NCBI GenBank assembly: GCA_905479025.1
Contig: CAJQKX010000583.1
Span: 1 to 6,402, forward strand
Origin: an uncultured Paraglaciecola sp.
GTDB taxonomy: Bacteria > Pseudomonadota > Gammaproteobacteria > Enterobacterales > Alteromonadaceae
Direction of reading: 5' to 3'
DNA length: 6,402 bases
The notes under the pieces are model-generated. The model had not been told where the DNA came from. It did not search any database and saw only the letters and a list, made by a program, of their open reading frames with translations. The position numbers and the translations under genes were made by a program. Positions within the stretch are counted from its first letter, which is position 1. Each line of letters opens with the position of its first letter. Positions 1 to 6,402 of this stretch are shown here, one piece after another.

Positions 1-954
<954 letters not shown>

Positions 955-961
955 CAGATTT

Positions 962-965
962 AGGA
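962..965 (+). promoter_or_regulatory. leuC ribosome binding site
   Basis: AGGA seven bases before the leuC ATG at 973, in the 18-base gap after leuB. It fixes the leuC start. Confidence 0.6.
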
Positions 966-972
966 AATAGTC

Positions 973-2385
973 ATGGCTACCACCTTATATGACAAAATAT
1001 GGCAAGCGCATATTGTAGATGCGCAGAAAAACGCTGAAACCGGTGAAGAGGGATTAATGTATATAGACCGACATTTGATCCACGAAGTCACTTCGCCTCA
1101 AGCCTTTGCTGGTCTAGACGAAAAAGGCCGCAAGGTACGTTGTCCTCAGCGTATATTTGCCACTATGGATCACAGTATATCAACTCGCTCATTAGCCCTA
1201 GATGCCTGTGGCCCAACGAATAAATTACAACTACAAACCTTAGCTGATAATTGCAAAAAGCACGGCATCGAGCTTTTCCCTGTAGGTCATCAAAAACAAG
1301 GTATTGTGCATGTAATGGGCCCAGAGTTAGGCCTAATTCAGCCCGGCATGACAGTGGTTTGTGGAGATTCTCACACCGCGACTCATGGCGCATTTGGCGC
1401 GTTAGCATTCGGTATCGGTACCTCACAAGTCGAACATGTATTTGCTACCCAAACATTAAAACAAAGCAAAGCCAAAAGCATGAAAGTACAAGTGAACGGT
1501 AGTTTACCTATTGGCATTACTGCCAAGGATATTATCTTAGCTATCATTGGTAAAATTGGTCATGCTGGCGCCACTGGACATGTCATTGAGTATTGCGGTG
1601 AAGCTATCTCTGCGCTTTCTATGGAAGAGCGTATGACGGTATGCAACATGAGTATTGAAGCGGGTGCAAAAGCCGGTTTAATCGCGCCAGATCAAACCAC
1701 CTTTGACTACCTTGAGGGACGTGAATACGCACCCAAAGGACAACACTGGGATCAAGCGGTCGCCTACTGGAGTACGTTAGTATCTGACGCAGGTGCGAGC
1801 TTTGACACGGTAATTGAACTTGATGCAACCGATATTACCCCACAAGTGACTTGGGGCACTAACCCAGGGCAAGTCATAGGAGTCAATCAGCCTGTACCCG
1901 CTCCTAGCGATTTTTCAGATCCCATTGATAAAGACTCCGCCAACAAAGCCCTTAAATATATGGACTTAGCGCCTGGTCAAACATTATCTGAGTTAAGCGT
2001 TAATAACGTGTTTATTGGCTCATGTACCAATGGCCGTATTGAGGATATGCGTGCCGCTGCGGCGATTGCCAAACAGGGCAAAGTAGCAGCAGGGGTGACT
2101 GCTATTGTGGTACCGGGTTCGGTATCAGTCAAAGCACAAGCTGAAGCAGAACAACTAGATAAAATATTTATCGAAGCAGGTTTTGAATGGCGTTTACCCG
2201 GTTGTTCAATGTGCTTAGGCATGAATGACGACATCCTAAAACAAGGCGACCGCTGTGCCTCCACCAGCAACCGTAACTTCGAAGGTCGTCAAGGCCGCGG
2301 GGCTCGAACGCATTTAGTGAGTCCTGCTATGGCGGCAGCGGCAGCATTAGCTGGTCACTTCGCCGATGTACGCGACTATCAATAG
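973..2385 (+). CDS. leuC: 3-isopropylmalate dehydratase large subunit LeuC
   Basis: Large, iron-sulfur subunit of isopropylmalate isomerase. With LeuD it converts 2-isopropylmalate to 3-isopropylmalate through a dehydrated intermediate in the cytoplasm. It is an aconitase-family protein of 470 residues (E. coli LeuC is about 466). The three [4Fe-4S] ligands are visible as C351 in GSCTNGR and C411 and C414 in PGCSMC. Other family signatures are TMDHSIST (64-71), [20 protein letters not shown] (130-149) and [16 protein letters not shown] (428-443). The ATG at 973 is preceded by an AGGA-type ribosome binding site at 962-965, and the N-terminus ([10 protein letters not shown]) aligns with the usual start. 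Small departures from what I remember of E. coli LeuC are GRGARTHL for GRGGRTHL near 441-448 and CLGMN for CLAMN. Neither touches a cluster ligand. leuD follows after 17 bases. Confidence 0.98.
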   Translation: MATTLYDKIWQAHIVDAQKNAETGEEGLMYIDRHLIHEVTSPQAFAGLDEKGRKVRCPQRIFATMDHSISTRSLALDACGPTNKLQLQTLADNCKKHGIELFPVGHQKQGIVHVMGPELGLIQPGMTVVCGDSHTATHGAFGALAFGIGTSQVEHVFATQTLKQSKAKSMKVQVNGSLPIGITAKDIILAIIGKIGHAGATGHVIEYCGEAISALSMEERMTVCNMSIEAGAKAGLIAPDQTTFDYLEGREYAPKGQHWDQAVAYWSTLVSDAGASFDTVIELDATDITPQVTWGTNPGQVIGVNQPVPAPSDFSDPIDKDSANKALKYMDLAPGQTLSELSVNNVFIGSCTNGRIEDMRAAAAIAKQGKVAAGVTAIVVPGSVSVKAQAEAEQLDKIFIEAGFEWRLPGCSMCLGMNDDILKQGDRCASTSNRNFEGRQGRGARTHLVSPAMAAAAALAGHFADVRDYQ

Positions 2386-2390
2386 GCCTT

Positions 2391-2395
2391 AAGGA
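2391..2395 (+). promoter_or_regulatory. leuD ribosome binding site
   Basis: AAGGA seven bases before the leuD ATG at 2403, in the 17-base gap after leuC. It fixes the leuD start. Confidence 0.65.
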
Positions 2396-2402
2396 ATTCA
2401 TT

Positions 2403-3011
2403 ATGACAACAGGAATTAATATCCACACTGGTAGCGCAATGCCCCTTAATCAGGCCAATGTCGATACCGATCAAATTATCCCAAAACAATTTTTAACCGC
2501 CGTCACAAAAAGTGGTTATGGCAAACACTTGTTCCACGACTGGCGTTACCTTGATCAACATGAACAAGTGCCCAACCCAGACTTTGTGTTGAACAAGCCT
2601 GAATACCAAGGAGCCAGCGTTTTACTGACGCGCGAAAATTTTGGTTGTGGCTCGAGCCGCGAACATGCGCCTTGGTCACTTGACGATTATGGCTTTAAAG
2701 TAGTCATTGGGACCAGTTTTGCCGACATCTTTTACGGTAACTGCATCAATAACCAATTGTTACCGGTACAACTTACTAACAGTCAAATGGATCAACTTTT
2801 TGATCTGGTTATAAGTGATGCCTCTGCGCAAATCACGGTACACTTGGAACAGCAAAACGTCAGTGTGGGTGAACTAAGTTTTACCTTTGATATTGCCGAA
2901 CAGCATAAAACCAACTTATTAAAAGGGTTGGATGCTATTGGTCAAACTCTAGAGCTAAACGATAAAATTACTGAGTTTGAGAATAATTTGCCTGAATGGC
3001 AGAGGGCTTAA
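2403..3011 (+). CDS. leuD: 3-isopropylmalate dehydratase small subunit LeuD
   Basis: Small subunit of isopropylmalate isomerase, carrying the swivelling domain that completes the LeuC active site. At 202 residues it is the usual bacterial length (E. coli about 201). Family signatures are [13 protein letters not shown] (19-31), the substrate-loop motif [13 protein letters not shown] (79-91), the stretch [17 protein letters not shown] (105-121), and the characteristic EWQR ending just before the C-terminus. The ATG at 2403 has AAGGA at 2391-2395, seven bases upstream, which fixes the start. It is the last gene of the leuBCD run, and an intrinsic terminator begins 16 bases after the stop codon. 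Nothing suggests damage or transfer. Confidence 0.98.
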   Translation: MTTGINIHTGSAMPLNQANVDTDQIIPKQFLTAVTKSGYGKHLFHDWRYLDQHEQVPNPDFVLNKPEYQGASVLLTRENFGCGSSREHAPWSLDDYGFKVVIGTSFADIFYGNCINNQLLPVQLTNSQMDQLFDLVISDASAQITVHLEQQNVSVGELSFTFDIAEQHKTNLLKGLDAIGQTLELNDKITEFENNLPEWQRA

Positions 3012-3027
3012 TGTTTTAACCCACAAC

Positions 3028-3058
3028 AAAAAATGGCTCTACTTGAGCTGTTTTTTTT
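3028..3058 (+). terminator. Intrinsic terminator of the leu operon
   Basis: A hairpin with GCTC (3036-3039) paired to GAGC (3045-3048) around the loop TACTT. It is extended by two G-T wobble pairs and then an A run (3028-3033) facing a run of eight T (3051-3058). The T tract directly after the stem is the classic Rho-independent form, and the site starts 16 bases after the leuD stop. The A tract upstream could let the same structure work weakly on the other strand, but no gene enters from that side. Confidence 0.85.
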
Positions 3059-3084
3059 GAACATTATTCAAATGTATCTAGGAT
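3057..3084 (+). promoter_or_regulatory. Possible sigma-70 promoter for the small membrane protein gene
   Basis: TTGAAC (3057-3062) resembles a -35 box and TAGGAT (3079-3084) a weak -10 box, separated by 16 bases. It lies after the leu terminator and about 30-40 bases before the ATG codons at 3113 and 3122, as expected for a gene with its own transcript. An alternative pairing is TTCAAA (3067-3072) with TAGAAT (3088-3093), spaced 15. The region is AT-rich, so chance matches are likely. Confidence 0.25.
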
Positions 3085-3112
3085 ATGTAGAATAAAAAAA
3101 TAAGCTCAATGG

Positions 3113-3552
3113 ATGGGTGATATGAATAACGTTAACACCATTACACCAAGGTGGTTTGTAATACTCGCTATTACAATTGCCATATGGAATCTAATGGGCA
3201 TGATAGCTTTTATGATGCAAATCACTATGACAGTCGAGCAAGTCTTAGCACTGCCAGAAAAAGAGCAGATATTCAAGACATCCCTCTTTGGGTGAATATA
3301 GCATTTGGATGTGCAGTAACGGGAGGTGTACTGGGCTGTGTCGCTTTAGCATTTAAAAAAGCCATCGCCTTACCCATTCTAATCATCTCATTGCTTGGCA
3401 TTTTAGTGCAGATATATTATTCATTTATCACCGTTGATGCATCCGATGTATACGGGCCAGGCGACACTATCATGCCAATGATGGTGTTGATTATTGCGCT
3501 ATTTCTAGTTTGGCTGGCTAACAGCGCAAAGGCAAAAGGTTGGATTTGTTAA
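3113..3552 (+). pseudogene. Small four-helix membrane protein, frameshifted
   Basis: Two overlapping frames together read as one protein of about 143-146 residues. The first (from 3113, or more likely the ATG at 3122) starts MNNVNTITPRWF, gives a first helix (WFVILAITIAIWNLMGMIAF), then a segment with LALPEKEQIFK, and stops at 3293-3295. The second, in the -1 frame, continues as DIPLWVNIAFG and carries three more hydrophobic segments (roughly 3289-3350, 3360-3430 and 3470-3525), ending KGWIC at 3552. Restoring one A in the AAG at 3275-3277 rejoins the frames as EQIFKDIPLWV. From memory, the joined protein resembles a widespread uncharacterised family of small membrane proteins, with the same W-N-L-M-G first helix, a LPE.EQ segment and a P.WV motif opening the second helix. 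I do not assign a function. Both halves retain sensible membrane segments, so the lesion is recent, or it is a sequencing error. Confidence 0.7.
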
Positions 3553-3571
3553 GAATAACCAAGTAACCGAG

Positions 3572-3601
3572 AGTCATAATGACTAGTGATTAACACATCA
3601 C
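3572..3601. repeat. Two short inverted repeats between convergent genes
   Basis: AGTCAT-A-ATGACT (3572-3584) is a perfect 6-base inverted repeat with a one-base centre. Immediately after it, GTGAT (3586-3590) and ATCAC (3597-3601) pair around a six-base loop, running into the gntK stop codon. They sit between the ends of two convergent genes, where a bidirectional terminator would be expected. Neither has a T tract, so a terminator role is only a guess. Confidence 0.3.
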
Positions 3602-4137
3602 ATTAAAGCAACTGCCGCCAGTGCACTTTTGCAGATATGCTGTAAATCGGCACTGACATCCAAGCTAATCATGTCAGGCTCAGCTTTAGGTAACTCCATA
3701 GCGCTAAATTGACTGACCAACATAGACTCCGGCATAAAATGTCCTTCTCTTTGCGACATTCTGTGACTGATAGTGTCCATCTCAGCAGTCAGGTGAATAA
3801 ACAAGGTATTAAAACCTAGCTCTCTAAATAACTGGCGATGCAGCCGTCGCAAACCTGAGTAAGCCAAGACCGAATCGACTAACTTTCCTTTAGCTAAGTG
3901 TTGAGTTAAACGTTCTAACCAAGGCTCACGCATGCTATCGGTTAAAGGAATGCCATTGGCCATGTGTTGTTTAGCTGCAACTGAATGAAAATCATCTGCT
4001 TCAATAAACTCGTAGTCTAGTTCATCAGCAAGCTGTTTGCCTACAGTGGATTTACCGCAGCCACTGACACCCATCACAATAATCAGTTTAGGCTTCTGGG
4101 GCTTAGTCTTACTAGAAACAGGTTCTACTGATTGCAT
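3598..4137 (-). CDS. gntK: Gluconokinase-family kinase (GntK-like)
   Basis: P-loop kinase predicted to phosphorylate gluconate with ATP, giving 6-phosphogluconate for the Entner-Doudoroff or pentose phosphate route. It is cytoplasmic and 179 residues long, as is usual for the family. The Walker A motif GVSGCGKST is at 23-31, followed by EADDFH (46-51), which matches the family's DGDDFH substrate region, then GIPLTD (62-67), REPWLERL (70-77), and REGHFMPESML (130-140) near the family's K-GHF-ML motif. The segment where E. coli GntK has CSALKKHYR reads YSGLRRLHR here (93-101), so this is a divergent member and substrate identity is less certain than the fold. The ATG is supported by AGGTGA at 4145-4150 (read on the - strand), seven bases upstream. 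The first 16 residues are a polar extension before the P-loop domain. No gluconate transporter, GntR regulator or edd/eda lies in the window. Confidence 0.85.
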   Translation of the reverse strand: MQSVEPVSSKTKPQKPKLIIVMGVSGCGKSTVGKQLADELDYEFIEADDFHSVAAKQHMANGIPLTDSMREPWLERLTQHLAKGKLVDSVLAYSGLRRLHRQLFRELGFNTLFIHLTAEMDTISHRMSQREGHFMPESMLVSQFSAMELPKAEPDMISLDVSADLQHICKSALAAVALM

Positions 4138-4320
4138 CTATTTGTCACCTTTTTCTGGCATAGGAAGCGTTATTTTTAACGCATAAATATTGTTAGGTTG
4201 AATGTTATTAATAGCTGACTCGACTGTCCCGCTATCAGCAATACTGATAAAAAGCGCCACAGTCATAATGATGAAAAAACAAAACAAATTGCAGCCATAA
4301 ATTTACCATCTGGCGTTCAT
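4138..4320 (-). pseudogene. Possible remnant of a small membrane ORF abutting gntK
   Basis: Read on the - strand, a frame from the ATG at 4320-4318 gives MNARW, then an in-frame TAA (4305-4303). It continues open for 54 codons and ends at a TAG (4140-4138) that directly touches the gntK ATG. The part after the TAA has a strongly hydrophobic stretch (about IYGCNLFCFFIIMTVALFI) followed by a polar tail ending PMPEKGDK, the pattern of a single-pass small membrane protein. The ATG at 4266-4264 would give 42 residues alone, and a TTG at 4287-4285 would give 49, but neither has a convincing ribosome binding site. The ATG at 4320 has only a weak GAG about seven bases upstream. Either one substitution (for example AAA to TAA) broke a 60-residue gene, or this is chance. 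I recognise no family. Confidence 0.3.
4145..4150 (-). promoter_or_regulatory. Ribosome binding site deciding the gntK start
   Basis: On the - strand this reads AGGTGA, seven bases before the ATG at 4137, a strong Shine-Dalgarno match. It lies inside the last codons of the preceding short frame, whose TAG stop touches the gntK ATG, so translational coupling is possible if that frame is ever translated. Confidence 0.6.
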
Positions 4321-4354
4321 TTTACGCTCGACTTTATGGTGGAAAATTCATTGC

Positions 4355-4384
4355 AATATCCAGGTTAAGCTTAATAAATGACAA
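4355..4384 (-). promoter_or_regulatory. Possible promoter for gntK and the ORF before it
   Basis: On the - strand TTGTCA (4384-4379, five of six matches to the -35 consensus) is followed after 18 bases by GATATT (4360-4355, four of six to the -10). It lies about 35 bases before the ATG at 4320 and about 220 bases before gntK. It is the best pair I found in the gap, but the evidence is weak. Confidence 0.25.
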
Positions 4385-4451
4385 CTTTATCAAACTTGTT
4401 AACTCATCACCGTCTGGAAGTTTGCTTTCTACAAAGGCAAGTTAAGATTAT

Positions 4452-5474
4452 TTACCAATCAGTCAGAGCAGCCATAGAAAACATTTGCCCAGAATAATTT
4501 AAGATAACATGCTGAGGCTCGATACCGACAATTTCAATCATGCCATCAATTTTATCGCCTTCCCCCATCCTCGTGCCGTTTACTCTGACCCACCTTTCAG
4601 ACTCAATAGATGCATACATATGAGCCGAAAAAGCCATACTGGGTAATCGATTCATTACCCATGCTGGTAACTGATCAATTCTGGGCACGTCATCGATGCT
4701 AGATATACTTTGAACAGGCGGCAGAGTCACCGGGGAGTCTGCCACTTCGGTGATGGCTTTTCTGAACCTCGCTAGTACATCAGCAGAAATTTGCGGCTCG
4801 GGTACTTGAGTGATTGTTCGTACAACATCATTTAGCTCAGAATTATTCGCAACATCATCTGTTCCAGAGACTTGTTGCATTGGCGCATTTGCAATGCCAA
4901 TACTGTCGACATCTCGAGGGTTATCAACCTTAACTGATTGTTCGCTTTTATTATCCAGCTGCTCAGGTGCTGAGGCAACGGCCGCTTGAACGGGTTCAGA
5001 AGCTATCGTTGTTGGCTGTTCAATCTGAAGGCTCAGTAAGGTCAATATTCCCTGAAAATTAGCTAAACTCCAGCCTAAGCTCAAACCACCGAGCGTAATA
5101 AATGCCGCTAACACATAACGCTTAATATAAAACTGCCAAGCCGATGGAATATCTTGTGCAGAAGGTAAAAACAAACTGCGATGAAATTGTTCTGATAATC
5201 CATCATCGATTTGGGTATGAGTGACCTTGTTGTTTTCAAGCATTCTAAGGGTCGCTGATTTTTTAATGTTTGGCACGGCTACTTCTGCGTTGAGTTCAAC
5301 GGTTTGGTCTGGATCTATTTGTACTTGTTGAATACCCATTTCAATCAAGCCTTGCACCATATCTTGACTGGTGACTAAACCTGACTTCTTGATTTTGACA
5401 GGCCCGTTTTGCTCTGTGATCCTCACAATCACCATGCCTGGTTTTAGATCATGAATATCAAGTTGCCTAAGCAT
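4452..5474 (-). CDS. gspB: Type II secretion accessory protein GspB with an N-terminal DUF3391-like domain
   Basis: Predicted inner-membrane partner of the GspA ATPase. In Aeromonas the ExeA-ExeB complex helps the type II secretin assemble through the cell wall. The protein has 340 residues. Residues 1-62 (LDIHDLKPGMVIV, then GLVTSQDMVQGLIEMGIQQVQID) look like the DUF3391 module usually found ahead of HD-GYP domains. One membrane helix spans about 120-142 after K118 and R119, placing the N-terminus in the cytoplasm. A low-complexity acidic linker (about 150-265) leads to a GspB C-terminal domain (268-340) with QLPAWVMNRLPSMAFSAHMY, WVRVNGTRMGEGD and a hydrophobic strand ending VILNYSGQMFSM. 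Its ATG overlaps the gspA stop by 8 bases and has only a weak AGG ahead, so it is probably translated by coupling. The C-terminal assignment is firm from motifs; the N-terminal one is recognition by pattern. Confidence 0.85.
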   Translation of the reverse strand: MLRQLDIHDLKPGMVIVRITEQNGPVKIKKSGLVTSQDMVQGLIEMGIQQVQIDPDQTVELNAEVAVPNIKKSATLRMLENNKVTHTQIDDGLSEQFHRSLFLPSAQDIPSAWQFYIKRYVLAAFITLGGLSLGWSLANFQGILTLLSLQIEQPTTIASEPVQAAVASAPEQLDNKSEQSVKVDNPRDVDSIGIANAPMQQVSGTDDVANNSELNDVVRTITQVPEPQISADVLARFRKAITEVADSPVTLPPVQSISSIDDVPRIDQLPAWVMNRLPSMAFSAHMYASIESERWVRVNGTRMGEGDKIDGMIEIVGIEPQHVILNYSGQMFSMAALTDW

Positions 5475-6378
5475 TAAACTGGCCTATAACAAAGCCAATG
5501 GCCGCCGCCGTTACAAAAAGTCCTAGCAGGGTATAAGTCCAGCGTTTGCCTTGGCGCTGTTTTACCACATCATCCCCTAAAATCTGCTGTGCTGCGGCAA
5601 TAAAAATATGCTGTGACACAACGGACATTTGTTTCGTAAAAGTTAAAGTTAAGGCTCTATCACATAACAAATTGATCACTCTTGGAATACCACCCGTCAT
5701 ATCAAATGCAGCACGAATAGTAGCTTTAGAAAACACACTGATATCACCATTAGCCACACCTAACCTATGTCCAATATAAGCAGCTACTTCAGAAGAGCTT
5801 AAAGGCAAAAGATGATAACGAGCGGTGATACGCTGCGCTAATTGACGCAACTCATTCCGTTTTAACAATTGCTGCAATTCAGGTTGACCAATCAATACCA
5901 CCTTAAGCAACTTTTCACGGTTAGTTTCTAGATTGGTTAATAACCTGAGTTGTTCTAATACTTCAGGTAATAAATGCTGCGCTTCATCAACAATCAGGAC
6001 TGTGTTAACACCAAACTCATGATTATTAGCTAACTTATCGAGAATTTGATCGGTAAAATATTTAAGGCTGGCATGTTTACGTTTGTACTCAATGCCAAGC
6101 TCATTACAAATGGTACCGAGCAGCTCTAATGCAGATAATGTAGGGTTCAAAATCATCGCCACTTGGGTGTTTTCAGGTAATTGTTGCATCAACTTGCGCG
6201 ATACCGTTGTTTTTCCTGTGCCAACCTCACCAGTTAGCATCACAAACCCACCACTTTCACGCAAACCAAAGGTTAAGTGAGCCAAAGCCTCTTTATGACG
6301 AGGGCTCATATACAAATACTCGGGATTAGGCGCAATGGAAAACGGATTATCAGATAATCCAAAATAGCTGAGATACAT
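5467..6378 (-). CDS. gspA: Type II secretion accessory AAA+ ATPase GspA (ExeA-like), short form
   Basis: AAA+ ATPase of the ExeA/GspA/MshM family. With GspB it is expected to use ATP at the inner membrane to help insert or assemble the secretin. The start MYLSYFGLSDNPFSIAPNPE is the family's typical opening. The Walker A motif GEVGTGKT is at 50-57, Walker B VLIVDEAQ at 127-134, LEQLRLLTNLE at 141-151, a sensor-like IGQPEL at 163-168, and a lid motif GGIPRVINLLCDRAL at 229-243. A single membrane helix spans about 282-299 after a basic stretch (KQRQGKRW), and the chain ends four residues later. Long ExeA proteins (over 500 residues) continue into a periplasmic peptidoglycan-binding region, which is absent here. 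MshM, the pilus relative, is of similar length, but the overlapping gspB favours GspA. The bases before the ATG show no good Shine-Dalgarno, and the promoter is outside the window. Confidence 0.88.
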   Translation of the reverse strand: MYLSYFGLSDNPFSIAPNPEYLYMSPRHKEALAHLTFGLRESGGFVMLTGEVGTGKTTVSRKLMQQLPENTQVAMILNPTLSALELLGTICNELGIEYKRKHASLKYFTDQILDKLANNHEFGVNTVLIVDEAQHLLPEVLEQLRLLTNLETNREKLLKVVLIGQPELQQLLKRNELRQLAQRITARYHLLPLSSSEVAAYIGHRLGVANGDISVFSKATIRAAFDMTGGIPRVINLLCDRALTLTFTKQMSVVSQHIFIAAAQQILGDDVVKQRQGKRWTYTLLGLFVTAAAIGFVIGQFNA

Positions 6379-6402
6379 AATTTAGGCAGAGAAGTCCGTG
6401 AA

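Larger units (their letters stand above)
4138..4451. other. Gap of 314 bases between gspB and gntK
   Basis: The flanking genes both run on the - strand, so this gap should carry the 3' end of the gspAB transcript and the start signals for gntK. What can be seen is the gntK ribosome binding site (4145-4150), the possible small ORF remnant (4138-4320), and a weak promoter candidate (4355-4384). There is also an imperfect hairpin near 4422-4440 without a T tract. No clear terminator for gspAB was found, and I see no RNA gene or recognised operator. Confidence 0.6.

Noticed and set aside
1163..1426. Open frames on the - strand or shifted frames inside leuC (also 1251-1502, 1619-1828, 1977-2270)
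   Set aside because: They are fully covered by the strongly conserved leuC frame, show no recognisable domains and have no ribosome binding sites that I could see.
3256..3265. Programmed -1 frameshift at the A-rich run in the small membrane gene
   Set aside because: The run GAAAAAG does not fit a classic slippery heptamer in the right phase, and slipping there gives RADIQ instead of the family-like EQIFK. I see no clear stem-loop after it. A one-base deletion at 3275-3277 explains the data better.
3151..3552. A stand-alone 133-residue protein starting at the ATG at 3151
   Set aside because: Its first 40 or so residues are polar, unlike any membrane protein start, and lie over the well-formed first helix of the other frame. 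Only the part after about 3277 looks real, as the tail of the frameshifted gene.
3585..3602. CRP-like site (AGTGA ... TCACA)
   Set aside because: The half-sites are eight bases apart instead of six, and the site lies between convergent gene ends, not at a promoter.
4422..4440. Terminator for gspAB
   Set aside because: The TTGC...GCAA stem has a bulge, and on the - strand it is followed by ACTTCC, not a T tract.
5546..5779. Open frames on the + strand inside gspA (also 6083-6280)
   Set aside because: They are antisense to a gene with clear AAA+ motifs, and their translations have no recognisable features.
5467..6378. MshM, the MSHA pilus ATPase, for the gspA gene
   Set aside because: The length and motifs fit both, but the overlapping downstream gene has a GspB C-terminal domain, which makes GspA the better name. 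It is not fully excluded.

Overview
The window looks like chromosomal DNA from a gammaproteobacterium of the Alteromonadales, most like Shewanella or a close relative. This rests on the residue patterns of the leucine enzymes, a GspA/GspB pair encoded apart from a main type II secretion operon, and a moderately AT-rich composition. No search was run, so the genus is an inference.

Layout. Bases 1-3011 on the + strand hold the end of a leucine biosynthesis operon: leuB (5' end cut by the window edge), leuC and leuD, with gaps of under 20 bases and a ribosome binding site before leuC and leuD. A clear intrinsic terminator at 3028-3058 closes it. Next, on the same strand, is a small four-helix membrane protein gene (3113-3552) whose reading frame is broken by an apparent one-base deletion near 3275-3277. 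Everything further right is on the - strand: a gluconokinase-family gene (3598-4137), a 314-base gap, then gspB (4452-5474) and gspA (5467-6378). gspA is transcribed first and overlaps gspB by 8 bases. The gap holds a possible gntK promoter and the remains of a small membrane ORF that ends exactly at the gntK start codon.

Function. LeuC/LeuD form isopropylmalate isomerase, which makes the substrate of LeuB; the LeuB product becomes the leucine keto acid. GspA (AAA+ ATPase) and GspB (inner-membrane protein with a periplasmic domain) are accessory factors that help place the type II secretion secretin in the envelope. Two features of the pair are unusual. GspB has a cytoplasmic N-terminal domain resembling the DUF3391 module normally found on HD-GYP proteins. 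GspA stops just after its membrane helix and lacks the periplasmic peptidoglycan-binding part of the long Aeromonas-type proteins. The gluconokinase would feed gluconate into central metabolism; no transporter or regulator for it is visible here.

I found no RNA genes, insertion sequences, CRISPR arrays or wholly new systems. The best leads are the domain architecture of the GspA/GspB pair and the two damaged small membrane genes between the conserved blocks.
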